Part shown: positions 37,938 to 47,193 of the stretch, in pieces
Layout of the letters: each line of letters starts with the position of its first letter
Numbering within the stretch: position 1 is the first letter of the stretch
NCBI RefSeq assembly: GCF_003991975.1
Contig: NZ_CP029822.1
Coordinates: 2,257,648-2,321,647 of the forward strand
Length of the DNA: 64,000 nucleotides
Direction: 5' to 3'
Source of the DNA: Entomomonas moraniae
GTDB lineage: Bacteria > Pseudomonadota > Gammaproteobacteria > Pseudomonadales > Pseudomonadaceae
Translations under genes and position numbers: made by a program
The notes under the pieces: model-generated
Database searches by the model: none
Seen by the model: only the letters and a program-made list of their open reading frames with translations
Told to the model about the DNA's origin: nothing

Positions 37938-40484
37938 CTAAAAACTATAGTTAACCCCTACGCTAGTTGTTGTATCTTTATAACTATCATGACTAAATTG
38001 ATGTCCCACATTAAGCCATAGACTAAGATTGCTAGTCATACTCCCCTCAACACCTACTTTAATTTCAGCAATATTTTTAGTCCCTGCTTGCGAGATCTGC
38101 TCGTTATCCATACTCACGCGATAGTTTCTCGAGTTATGTAACCAATTCACTTCTACATAGGGGCTAACCGATGGCATCGTAAGATTGCTAGATTGCTCAG
38201 GCACTAGCATAATGCGTGTTCCTAAGCGAGTTTGTATATTATTTTTATTAGCTCCAACAAGCGTACCATTATTTTCAGTATGGTTGTCAGCTTTAACGCC
38301 TTGCCATATTAACTGACTTTGCGGTTGCAACCATACTTCATAACCCTTACGCAATGAGCCAAGATTAAGTGCATAACCCACTTCTATTGAGCCTGTCATT
38401 CCTTTTAGGTGATATTTTTCCTGTTTAAGCTCTTGACCATTCACCTTTGCAGTAAAGTGATTCCATAATGCCCAAGTATCAATATACAACCCTTTTTTAT
38501 CTATATTATTTTGATACCACGTACCATAAAGGCCCATGCTATAGCCTTTTAATTCAGTACTTGTACGGTATTTAGTTAATTTAGACTCTGCTTTACCGTG
38601 CGAATAACCATAACCAACCATAGCACCTAGATGAAAGCGATCAATGTCATTACTACTCCACTGGGCAATATCACCACCTAATTGGGTCATATTTCTATTC
38701 GTTTTAGAGGTTAATAAACCTGTCGAATCTTCAAACTGATTATTTGTATACTGATGCCGTAACCATAATGTTGTGGTTTTCTTTTGCCCGGTCACAGGAT
38801 CTATATACATTCTTTCAGGTTGACGATCGTGTAATCTAAGACCAAACATAGCATTGGCTGTACTTAAGTTGCTCAAATACCCCATCGCTTCTGGACGGAC
38901 GGTATGTATATTCCCATTTCCATTCCCATTAGGATTATACACACTAGTTAAATACCAGCTTTGATCATCTTGACCTGTTGCGGAACCTTTAATCAAACTA
39001 TAATCGTAGGCACCTGCCACTATACGGCCATTCTGTATAAAGGCCCCATTATCTGAAGAACCTTTTACATCGATTATCTTAATTCCTTCAATGGTCTGCG
39101 CACCCGAACCACCGAGATTATTAACAGAAACATGCGTTGTGCCTGTAGCATTTCCTTCAATAACTAATTGATCTGTTGCCGAACTATCATCGCCAAGTTG
39201 CGTCCCTAAAACAAGATATCCATCTTGTCCTATATAATCACCAGTTATCGTTAATACAGTACCTGCTGTTGACCCAGAGAGGTTAGTAACACCTGCATTG
39301 ATTAATGTTGAAATAGTTTGGTTATAACCATCAAAAAATAAACCACCGCCTTCATTAACCGTATAAGATGAATGACTACTAAACGTATTGGCTAACCCAG
39401 CTTGTAATATCCCACCGTCACCAATTAGCGTACTACCTGTATAATCATTTGCTCCAGTTAATATAGTTACACCTGATAAAGCCTCTACAGTACCTTGACC
39501 ATGAATAGCTGAACTCAATGTATAATCGCTGTCCGTGTGATTAAAAACCAATACACCAGTTCCTGCGCCAAAGCGGATAGAGTCCGCATCGATAACACCA
39601 GCACCAGTCGCTTGCTCACCTTTTCGACTACCGATTGCTAGCTCTCCATTAGCTGTATACATGTTTGCAATAATAATCTCTTTGGCTGAGGATAATGTTG
39701 CATTTTCAGAGACAATTAATGTGCCTTTACCCCCGTTTCCAACAACAACACCACCATTTGTCGCTGTAGCCGTTGTATTATTCCCTGTAATCACTAATAA
39801 ATTATCTTTTTGATTACTGATTTCATTGCCAACTGTGATAGCACTGGCTCCAGATCCGTTGACCGTAAGTTTTGCTCCATCACTAAATACCGCTTGACCA
39901 AAATTATAAGTACCAACAATGAATCGCTGATCTGTTGACAATTCACTACCATTCCCCTGAACATTTACAAATCCCTTGGTTGCTTCACCGCCTCTTGACC
40001 CTACCCAAAGCCCCTGCTGTAAAGTTAATTTTCCACCATCAGTAATATTCAAATAGCCTTCTCCTCCTTGGCTACCGATTGAAAACTCACCGATGGAACC
40101 TGTACTGGTTACTAAACTTCCAGCACCAGAAATATTTAATGTCCCCGTTGTATTTATGGAGCTATTACTACCACCATCACTAGAACCTCCTATGGCAAAA
40201 GGATAACTGTAGCTATTACCAGAAATAATTACTTTTCCACCGTTAATAATATTCGCTTCACCATTACCACCCTTAAAGCCAACTCGAAAGATACTGGTCG
40301 TCAGCTCTCCCCCTTCAGAAATTGTTAATTTTCCATCGCTGGCTGAGCCTACAGTTGTAATAGAGTCCGATAATTTATTATCAATTACTTTTTCTTCACC
40401 ATTTTTTATATCCATGGCCATGGCGTGATTTTGCATTAACAATGAGCAACTTACTGCCAATGCAATTATAGAATGATATTTCAT
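37938..40484 (-). CDS. autotransporter adhesin-like protein (type Va secretion)
   Basis: The 848-residue protein has a signal peptide (MKYHSIIALAVSCSLLMQNH, then AMA). The passenger (to about residue 550) is rich in Gly/Ser/Thr beta-helix repeats, with recurring patterns such as GGKLT, GGEANI and GGKGTL. A C-terminal 12-strand autotransporter barrel starts near 585 (WLRHQYTN) and ends in aromatic VNYSF. A GNGNGN linker at about 535 precedes the barrel. No protease triad is evident, so an adhesin or biofilm role is likely. The frame is open to 40535; ATG 40484 is preferred because it starts the signal, though its ribosome site is weak. It is a single gene. Confidence 0.85.
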   Translation of the reverse strand: MKYHSIIALAVSCSLLMQNHAMAMDIKNGEEKVIDNKLSDSITTVGSASDGKLTISEGGELTTSIFRVGFKGGNGEANIINGGKVIISGNSYSYPFAIGGSSDGGSNSSINTTGTLNISGAGSLVTSTGSIGEFSIGSQGGEGYLNITDGGKLTLQQGLWVGSRGGEATKGFVNVQGNGSELSTDQRFIVGTYNFGQAVFSDGAKLTVNGSGASAITVGNEISNQKDNLLVITGNNTTATATNGGVVVGNGGKGTLIVSENATLSSAKEIIIANMYTANGELAIGSRKGEQATGAGVIDADSIRFGAGTGVLVFNHTDSDYTLSSAIHGQGTVEALSGVTILTGANDYTGSTLIGDGGILQAGLANTFSSHSSYTVNEGGGLFFDGYNQTISTLINAGVTNLSGSTAGTVLTITGDYIGQDGYLVLGTQLGDDSSATDQLVIEGNATGTTHVSVNNLGGSGAQTIEGIKIIDVKGSSDNGAFIQNGRIVAGAYDYSLIKGSATGQDDQSWYLTSVYNPNGNGNGNIHTVRPEAMGYLSNLSTANAMFGLRLHDRQPERMYIDPVTGQKKTTTLWLRHQYTNNQFEDSTGLLTSKTNRNMTQLGGDIAQWSSNDIDRFHLGAMVGYGYSHGKAESKLTKYRTSTELKGYSMGLYGTWYQNNIDKKGLYIDTWALWNHFTAKVNGQELKQEKYHLKGMTGSIEVGYALNLGSLRKGYEVWLQPQSQLIWQGVKADNHTENNGTLVGANKNNIQTRLGTRIMLVPEQSSNLTMPSVSPYVEVNWLHNSRNYRVSMDNEQISQAGTKNIAEIKVGVEGSMTSNLSLWLNVGHQFSHDSYKDTTTSVGVNYSF

Positions 40485-40655
40485 ATAAAATAGATTTTTA
40501 CCAGCGGTTTCTAAAAACTTATATCCGGTTAGCAACCTTTAAAATAGATATGCCAATAAAGGATAAAGACGGTCGATAGTATCCTTTCATAGGATGACTA
40601 TAGCTTTCTAGCTTTCTTGAAAGATAAACAAGATCAAGACATTAGTATAAATTGT

Positions 40656-40685
40656 ACTTTAGTGTTATATAAAATACAATGTCAA
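40656..40685 (-). promoter_or_regulatory. candidate autotransporter promoter
   Basis: On the minus strand TTGACA (40680-40685) and TAAAGT (40656-40661) are separated by 18 bp, about 170 bp before the autotransporter ATG. The -35 is perfect and the -10 is weak. The leader would be long. Confidence 0.35.
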
Positions 40686-40786
40686 TACCGTATCATACAC
40701 TGTTACATGTAGAATTAAGAGAACTAGTTCATATAAAAACAATTTAAGAACTACTAGAGAACTTTACTTAATTTGATCAAGTCTAA

Positions 40787-40833
40787 TTTATGCTTGTAAT
40801 AATCACTGTTTGATTAAAAGTTACAAGCATAAA
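40787..40833. other. large imperfect hairpin downstream of the DUF4139 pair
   Basis: Arms TTTATGCTTGTAA (40787-40799) and TTACAAGCATAAA (40821-40833) pair perfectly over 13 bp. The inner part adds six more pairs (TAATCA with TGATTA) after a 4-nt bulge, leaving a 5-nt loop. There is no long T-run on the minus strand after it. It lies 41 bp past the stop of the DUF4139 gene and could be a terminator, RNA-stabilising stem or operator. Confidence 0.55.
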
Positions 40834-40873
40834 CTTTATTTTAGGACTTTCAATACATCCATTTCTTCAGCCA

Positions 40874-42490
40874 CTAATTAACGCCGACAACCTTCATCTC
40901 GCTAGGGTATTCGATGGAAAACTGTATAGAACTCTCTTTTTTCCCTTGTGGAGCTAGGGTTAAATCCCAACTGATTTTCCCCTCTTCATCATGCTTAATT
41001 ACTTTAGGATCAGGTGATAATTGTTTAACCGTTATTTTTTCATTCTCAGAAACAGGAACTTGATCAAACACCTTAATTGTTTGAGTGGTTTTTTTATTAT
41101 TTTGTACCGTTAATAAATACTCATAAGTTACTTTATCATAGCCACCAGTGAATCCTGTTTTCTCAGCGAAGCGTTTAATCGGTTTATAGGTTACAGAAAT
41201 ACCTTCATCAACCCCCAGATCAAGTTTTAATGCTTCTTTCGGCATCGTCGTTTTTAAATAGCTACTGGTAACAAAGCGATTATCCATAAACACATTGAGC
41301 TTACCAGCTATCAATGGAAAATCACTGTTATTTGTTGCAGCAACTTGCAAGTACGCCGCTGAAGCAAGCTTGGGCACAGTGATATAATTTAGCTTATGAG
41401 GTAACTCAAGCTCTGTAATTGAAACGCTTTGCTCGCGACCACCACTGTTCAAAGAAATAGTATTAGCTATATCGAATGATGCACTGGTCACCCCCATATC
41501 CACAGAGGCTAATTGTTTTAATGCTTGCACTTCATTTTTAGGCACGGCCATTGCTGGAGCAGGTGCTGGTATATCGGCCATTGCCGTATATGATACTTGT
41601 TCAGCAACTGCTACCTCATGGAGCTGATCAATAGACCATACTTGTAGTTTTGGAATATCACTACCTAAATTAGGTTTAGCTGTGGAAAGGGTTAATTTAA
41701 CATTACTCCAATCTTCACCCGTTCTTTGTTGCACAATACCAGAATAATCTAATTGTAATTGATCGCTCTTGGTATTAAAACGAACATCATAACGGGGATA
41801 CCATATAGCATTAGAAGTAACATAACTTAAATCCACATCAACTTTACTAGGTTGCTGCAAATTAACGCGAACAACTATATCTTTTGTTTGTTTATTACTG
41901 CGTAAAATAGGCTGACGCTCGCTCTCAAGATTTGTTAATTGCTCATCTATTTTTTCGATTTCCTTAGTAATTTGCCGTTTTTTTTCTGATATTATCAGTA
42001 AATTTTCTTTCGAAAACTGCATGATATTTTTTAACTCTTGCACAGAAGGTCTTGAGCCGTCTTTATTAGTAGCCAAGACTCCTAACTGTAAAGTTTGAAT
42101 AAATCTTTGCTGATTAGTCAATAATGCCTGTTGATCTGTTAATTTATTTCTTTGATCATAGAACTGTTGAATAGCTTCAGCTATCTTTTGCAACCTTGGA
42201 TTCACATCACTTAAGCGCGCTTGTTGTTTGGTTGTAACATCTAATACTGTCGCTGGATTACTACTTAACACATTGACCTGTACAGAATTATTATCTAATT
42301 GCACAGGTAAATTTTTAAAATATAATTCATGCTCACCCGCTGGTAATATCACTTCAGCTTGCCTATTAATGGATGCTCTATCAGCATAAACTGTCACTGC
42401 TTTAATGCTTGAAGCTAATTCTTTTTGTGCACCATAGGTGTAAAGACTTAATGTGCCTAAACAAATCACTGATAACCATCTTCTCATCAT
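40874..42490 (-). CDS. DUF4139 (MuiA-type) exported protein, copy B
   Basis: The 538-residue protein has a signal peptide (MMRRWLSVICLGTLSLYTYGA). It then has an N-terminal DUF4140 domain (AVTVYADRASINRQAEVILPAGEHEL at the start), coiled-coil helices to about 200, and a C-terminal DUF4139 beta domain (about 205-538, with VTSNAIWYPRYDVRF and TGEDWSNVKLTLSTAKP). The family is called mucoidy inhibitor MuiA in some annotations, but function is unproven. It follows a paralogous gene with 9 bp between, and AAGGA precedes the start by five bases. Mature location is probably periplasm or cell surface. Confidence 0.88.
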   Translation of the reverse strand: MMRRWLSVICLGTLSLYTYGAQKELASSIKAVTVYADRASINRQAEVILPAGEHELYFKNLPVQLDNNSVQVNVLSSNPATVLDVTTKQQARLSDVNPRLQKIAEAIQQFYDQRNKLTDQQALLTNQQRFIQTLQLGVLATNKDGSRPSVQELKNIMQFSKENLLIISEKKRQITKEIEKIDEQLTNLESERQPILRSNKQTKDIVVRVNLQQPSKVDVDLSYVTSNAIWYPRYDVRFNTKSDQLQLDYSGIVQQRTGEDWSNVKLTLSTAKPNLGSDIPKLQVWSIDQLHEVAVAEQVSYTAMADIPAPAPAMAVPKNEVQALKQLASVDMGVTSASFDIANTISLNSGGREQSVSITELELPHKLNYITVPKLASAAYLQVAATNNSDFPLIAGKLNVFMDNRFVTSSYLKTTMPKEALKLDLGVDEGISVTYKPIKRFAEKTGFTGGYDKVTYEYLLTVQNNKKTTQTIKVFDQVPVSENEKITVKQLSPDPKVIKHDEEGKISWDLTLAPQGKKESSIQFSIEYPSEMKVVGVN

Positions 42491-42499
42491 CGTATTCCT

Positions 42500-44098
42500 T
42501 TATAAACCAATCACTTGAGTATTAACAGGATAATCCACTGTAAACTTAATCGGTATTTCTTGTTTCTCCATTGGCTTAAGGGTTATATTCCAGCTTATTT
42601 TTCCTTCTTTATCGGCTTGAATAGTGTTAGGTGACAACAGTTTTACTTTAATTTTTTCATTCTGTGAAACAGGAATATGATCCGCAATAGCTAATGCAAT
42701 AGGTTTATTTTTATTATTCTGAACAGTGAGGAGATAATCATAGGTAATACGTTCACCACTGTTAGTAAACCCAGTTTTCTCAGTAAAGCGTTTTAGTTGT
42801 TTAAATGTTACCTTGACCCCTTCATCAACACCTAAACCCACTTTCAAGGTATCATTAGGCATAGTGATACCTAAAGTACCTCGAGAAATAAAGCGCCCAT
42901 CCATAAAAATATTTAACACCCCTGCTAATAAAGGATAATCTGAATTGTTTTTTGTGGTTGCTTGTAATAAAGCCACTTCTTTTAGACGTGGTACAGTTTG
43001 ATAAACCAAATCTGCCTGTAAATTATCAAGACTATAAATCACTACTTTTTGCTCATCGCTGCTGGATAATAAGGTTGTTGGCTCAGCGATCGTAAACGCT
43101 GTATTCGTTAAGCTCGTACTGATACTGGCTTTAGGTGTGAATGCTGGTCTAGGTTTTTTACTACTCATATCAGCTCTGGCTGCTTTGTACTGCATTCTAC
43201 TATCACGAGGACTACCCAATACTCTTTCATTATATTGTGCCACCGTCCATGGTTTTAACTCAGGTACTGTACCACTCAATGATGGTTTTGCTGTAGACAA
43301 GGTTAGTTTTACCCCTTGCCAATCTTCTCCAGTTTGCTGCGCAACATTCGCTAAATAATTCAACGATAGTTTTTGTTCTTTACTACTAAAACGGGCATCA
43401 TAAATTGGTGTCCAACTGGCACCATAAGTCACATAGGTTAAATTAACCTTAACCATTTCTGTTTTTGGCACGTTTACTTTAACTGTCACGTCTTTTACTT
43501 GTGATTGTGTTTCGTCAAATAGTAATGTTTGGTTATCCTTTAAAACTTGTAATTGCTTCTGTAATTGCTCTTTTTCAGTACTCAATTGTCGCGTTTCTTC
43601 CGACAACTTTGCTAGGCTAACGCTGGAAAAATCCATTATTTGTTGAACTTGCTCTAAACTCGGCCTGTTTGCCCTACTATCCTCACCAACAGTACTTTTT
43701 TGGGCTTGGTCAATAAAGTTTTTTTGATTAACCAATAAAGTTTCTTGATCATCTACTTGGGCAAGTTTTTCTTGTAGAACTTTTATTTCTTGCTCAACCA
43801 CTCGTAAACGTTCGTTAGCATTACTCACTAAATAATGATGGTTAATATTAATATCTTGAATAATAACAGCTTTTGTCGCTTTGATATCAAGCTGTAGAGA
43901 TTGATTATCAAGAGCGTTCGGTAGGTTCTCAAAAACCAATTCGTATTCACCTGCGCTCAATTGAATTTGAGCATGACGAGTAACCGCTGCACGGTCATTA
44001 TAAACAGTCACTTCTTTAATAGTCGAACTCAGTTTTGTTTCTGCCTGACAACAAAAGGCAACACTTGCTAAACAAATAATCGATAACCAATTATTCAT
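42500..44098 (-). CDS. DUF4139 (MuiA-type) exported protein, copy A
   Basis: This 532-residue paralogue of the next gene has the same order: signal peptide (MNNWLSIICLASVAFCCQA), DUF4140 N-terminal domain (EVTVYNDRAAVTRHAQI), coiled coil (about 100-200) and DUF4139 domain (TYGASWTPIYDARFSS near 230, TGEDWQGVKLTLSTAKP near 260). Both copies share blocks such as GLGVDEGVKVTFK. The segment around residue 290-320 (GSPRDSRMQYKAARADM) is basic in this copy and Ala/Pro-rich in the other. GGAGAG lies three bases before ATG 44098. It is upstream of copy B, and both are downstream of the valS terminator. Confidence 0.88.
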   Translation of the reverse strand: MNNWLSIICLASVAFCCQAETKLSSTIKEVTVYNDRAAVTRHAQIQLSAGEYELVFENLPNALDNQSLQLDIKATKAVIIQDININHHYLVSNANERLRVVEQEIKVLQEKLAQVDDQETLLVNQKNFIDQAQKSTVGEDSRANRPSLEQVQQIMDFSSVSLAKLSEETRQLSTEKEQLQKQLQVLKDNQTLLFDETQSQVKDVTVKVNVPKTEMVKVNLTYVTYGASWTPIYDARFSSKEQKLSLNYLANVAQQTGEDWQGVKLTLSTAKPSLSGTVPELKPWTVAQYNERVLGSPRDSRMQYKAARADMSSKKPRPAFTPKASISTSLTNTAFTIAEPTTLLSSSDEQKVVIYSLDNLQADLVYQTVPRLKEVALLQATTKNNSDYPLLAGVLNIFMDGRFISRGTLGITMPNDTLKVGLGVDEGVKVTFKQLKRFTEKTGFTNSGERITYDYLLTVQNNKNKPIALAIADHIPVSQNEKIKVKLLSPNTIQADKEGKISWNITLKPMEKQEIPIKFTVDYPVNTQVIGL

Positions 44099-44135
44099 AT
44101 TCTCTCCATCGATTAATAAAACGTTATCTCATAAA

Positions 44136-44168
44136 AAAAGATCCTGTATTGCGATACTATACAGGATC
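44136..44168 (-). terminator. rho-independent terminator after valS
   Basis: On the minus strand a perfect 12-bp stem (AAGATCCTGTAT pairing; 44136-44147 with 44157-44168) with a 9-nt loop is followed by a run of seven T. It separates valS from the DUF4139 pair, so those genes need their own promoter. Confidence 0.9.
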
Positions 44169-44199
44169 TTCTTTAGTCACTACAATTTCTGCCAATCTT

Positions 44200-47049
44200 T
44201 TACAAGTTAATAATTTTACTACGTTGTTCATTGAGTCGGCTGATGGCTTGCTCAGCTTCAGCTAGTTTTGCACGCTCTTTCTTAATCACCTCAGCCGGTG
44301 CCTTCTCCACAAAACTAGCATTACTTAGTTTGCCCGTCGTTCTCTGTGCATCAGCCGTTAGCTTTTGAATTTCTTTATCTAAACGAGCAAGTTCGGCTTC
44401 TTTATCAATCAACCCTGCAATAGGCACTAGTACTTCCATATCTCCCACTAATGCGGCGGCAGCAGGTGGTGCATCGCTTCCTGTAAGCAAGGTTACTGAA
44501 TCGAGCTTTGCTAATTTCTTTAAAAATGCTTCATTATCGTGTAAACGACGCTCATCTTCAACATTGTAATGATTAAGTAATACATCTAACGGCTTACCAG
44601 GATTAATATTCATTTCGGCACGAATATTACGAATCCCATTAATGAAGGCTTTTAACCATTCAATATCGGCTTCGGCTTGCGTATCAATCTTCGCCTCATC
44701 TGCAACAGGATACGGCTGTAGCATAATGGTATCACCAGATTTACCTGCAAGCCCTTTAATGCTTTGCCAAATTTCCTCAGTAATAAATGGCATAAATGGA
44801 TGTGCAAGACGAAGAGCGGCCTCTAACACCCTTACTAAAGTGCGACGTGTACCGCGTAAGCGCTCAGCTGGTGCATTTTCATCCCATAATACTGGCTTAG
44901 AAAGCTCCAAATACCAATCGCAATATTGATTCCAAATAAACTCATAGAGCGATTGCGCGGCTAAGTCAAAACGGAATTGGTCAAGATGACGAGACACTTC
45001 TGCTTCTGTGCGTTGTAATGCAGAAATAATCCAACGATCAGCCAAGGTAAGCTCCACGGCTTCATCCTTTTGGCCACAATCTTGATTTTCACATTGCATT
45101 AACACATAACGTGCCGCATTCCAGATTTTATTGCAGAAATTACGATAGCCCTCAACACGGTTCATATCAAAGTTAATATCACGCCCTGTTGAGGCAAGCG
45201 AGCAGAAAGTAAAACGTAACGCGTCTGTACCGTAAGCCGCGATACCATCGTCATATTCTTTACGGGTTTGCTTATCGATTTTTGCTGCATCTTTTGGGCG
45301 CATTAAGCCCGAGGTACGTTTTTTAACCAAGGTTCCCAGATCAATACCATCAATAATATCTAATGGGTCTAACACATTACCCTTAGATTTAGACATTTTT
45401 TGGCCTTGTCCATCACGCACCAAACCATGGACATAGACAGTTTTAAAGGGTACTTGAGGATTACCTTTTTCATCTTTAATTAAGTACATGGTCAACATAA
45501 TCATTCTGGCAACCCAGAAGAAAATAATATCAAAACCAGTCACTAAAACAGAGCTTGGGTGGAATGTTTTTAAGAATTCGGTTTGCTCAGGCCAACCAAG
45601 AGTTGAGAATGTCCAAAGTCCTGAACTAAACCATGTATCCAATACATCAGGGTCTTGTTTTAAAACAATATCAGCCGCAAGGTTATACTGCTGGCGAACT
45701 TCATTTTCATCACGCCCTACATATACTTTGCCTTGCTCATCGTACCATGCAGGAATTTGATGACCCCACCATAATTGGCGACTAATACACCAGTCTTGAA
45801 TATTACGCATCCACGCGAAGTACATATTCTCATATTGCTTTGGTACAAATTGAATACGACCATCTTCTACGGCTTCAATCGCAGGCTTAGCTAGCTCTGA
45901 TGCTTTCACATACCATTGATCGGTTAGCCATGGTTCAATCACAACACCCGAACGATCACCACGAGGAACTTTCAACGCATGATCTTCGATCTTCTCTAAC
46001 AACCCTTGTTGTTCAAAGTCAGCAACAATGGCTTTTCTTGCATCAAAACGATCTAAGCCAGCATAAACTTCGGGCAATACCGTATCAATATCCGTCTTAA
46101 CCGAACCATCAATATTAAAAGCTTGAGCTGTTTTTAAGATAGCTCCATTAGCATCTAATACATTTATTAAGGTTAGGTGATGACGCTTACCTACCTCGTA
46201 GTCATTAAAATCATGGGCAGGTGTAATTTTTACACAGCCTGTACCAAATTTAGGATCAACATACTCATCGGCAATGATAGGAATTTCACGATTTACAATC
46301 GGTAAGCGTAGCGTTTTACCAATTAAATGTTGATAACGCTCATCATCAGGGTGTACAGCAACAGCGGTATCACCTAATACTGTTTCTGGGCGTGTCGTTG
46401 CCACGACTAAATAGTCTTTACCTTCTTTCGTTTTAGCACCATCGAGTAATGGATAGCGTAAATGCCATAAATGACCTTTTTCATCATGACTTTCAACTTC
46501 AAGATCAGAAATCGCCGTGTGGAATTTACAATCCCAATTCACAAGGCGTTTACCACGATAGATCAAACCATCATTATAAAGGCGTACGAAGGCTTCTTTC
46601 ACCGCATTAGACAAACCTTCATCCATCGTAAAGCGCTCACGACTCCAGTCAACGGAAGAGCCTAAGCGACGAATTTGACGTGTGATATTACCACCTGACT
46701 CAGCTTTCCACTCCCACACTTTTTCAATAAACTTTTCACGGCCTAAATCATGGCGGGTGATATTTTGCAAACCTAACTGACGCTCCACTACCATTTGAGT
46801 CGCAATACCTGCATGGTCAGTTCCGGGCTGCCATAAAGTATTTCTACCCTGCATACGACGATAACGAATCAAGGCATCCATGATGGCGTTATTAAAACCA
46901 TGCCCCATGTGTAAACTGCCTGTCACGTTAGGCGGTGGAATCATAATCGAATACGGATCACCTTTACCTTGTGGAGCAAAGTAGTTATTAGATTCCCATG
47001 TTTGATACCATGAGCGCTCAATACTGTCAGGTTGATATGTCTTGTCCAT
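44200..47049 (-). CDS. valS: valyl-tRNA synthetase
   Basis: The 949-residue class I synthetase charges tRNA-Val in the cytoplasm. [15 protein letters not shown] (HIGH signature HMGH) is near residue 37 and KMSKSKGNV (KMSKS) near 555. The CP1 editing domain lies between ([17 protein letters not shown] near 215). The C-terminal anticodon-binding region ends with a coiled-coil tail (about 885-945) typical of ValRS. The upstream region holds an extended -10 promoter. pepA and holC, usual neighbours in Pseudomonas, are missing. Confidence 0.97.
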   Translation of the reverse strand: MDKTYQPDSIERSWYQTWESNNYFAPQGKGDPYSIMIPPPNVTGSLHMGHGFNNAIMDALIRYRRMQGRNTLWQPGTDHAGIATQMVVERQLGLQNITRHDLGREKFIEKVWEWKAESGGNITRQIRRLGSSVDWSRERFTMDEGLSNAVKEAFVRLYNDGLIYRGKRLVNWDCKFHTAISDLEVESHDEKGHLWHLRYPLLDGAKTKEGKDYLVVATTRPETVLGDTAVAVHPDDERYQHLIGKTLRLPIVNREIPIIADEYVDPKFGTGCVKITPAHDFNDYEVGKRHHLTLINVLDANGAILKTAQAFNIDGSVKTDIDTVLPEVYAGLDRFDARKAIVADFEQQGLLEKIEDHALKVPRGDRSGVVIEPWLTDQWYVKASELAKPAIEAVEDGRIQFVPKQYENMYFAWMRNIQDWCISRQLWWGHQIPAWYDEQGKVYVGRDENEVRQQYNLAADIVLKQDPDVLDTWFSSGLWTFSTLGWPEQTEFLKTFHPSSVLVTGFDIIFFWVARMIMLTMYLIKDEKGNPQVPFKTVYVHGLVRDGQGQKMSKSKGNVLDPLDIIDGIDLGTLVKKRTSGLMRPKDAAKIDKQTRKEYDDGIAAYGTDALRFTFCSLASTGRDINFDMNRVEGYRNFCNKIWNAARYVLMQCENQDCGQKDEAVELTLADRWIISALQRTEAEVSRHLDQFRFDLAAQSLYEFIWNQYCDWYLELSKPVLWDENAPAERLRGTRRTLVRVLEAALRLAHPFMPFITEEIWQSIKGLAGKSGDTIMLQPYPVADEAKIDTQAEADIEWLKAFINGIRNIRAEMNINPGKPLDVLLNHYNVEDERRLHDNEAFLKKLAKLDSVTLLTGSDAPPAAAALVGDMEVLVPIAGLIDKEAELARLDKEIQKLTADAQRTTGKLSNASFVEKAPAEVIKKERAKLAEAEQAISRLNEQRSKIINL

Positions 47050-47090
47050 AGGGATAGCTGTCTATTCTGAATTTATTTAGTAAATAATTG

Positions 47091-47099
47091 ATTATAGCA
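47091..47099 (-). promoter_or_regulatory. extended -10 promoter for valS
   Basis: On the minus strand TGCTATAAT carries a perfect -10 (47091-47096) with the extended TGn element. It lies about 42 bp before the valS ATG. A recognisable -35 is not obvious, which fits the extended -10 class. Confidence 0.55.
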
Positions 47100-47130
47100 A
47101 AAACTATTCGCTATCACAGAAAATAGTTTT
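47100..47130 (-). terminator. hairpin downstream of the OPT transporter gene
   Basis: A 9-bp AT-rich stem (AAAACTATT 47100-47108 with AATAGTTTT 47122-47130) with a 13-nt loop is followed on the minus strand by TTG. It may terminate OPT transcription and lies immediately upstream of the valS extended -10. Confidence 0.45.
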
Positions 47131-47193
47131 ATCTCCTTTCTGCTGTAGCTAATCTATTCTGCTTAGTCAAAAAAATATAAAAAGAAAAAGTTA

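Noticed and set aside
40536-40873. Possible small gene between the autotransporter and DUF4139 genes
   Set aside because: No open frame with a credible start and ribosome site; only the hairpin and a weak promoter are visible.
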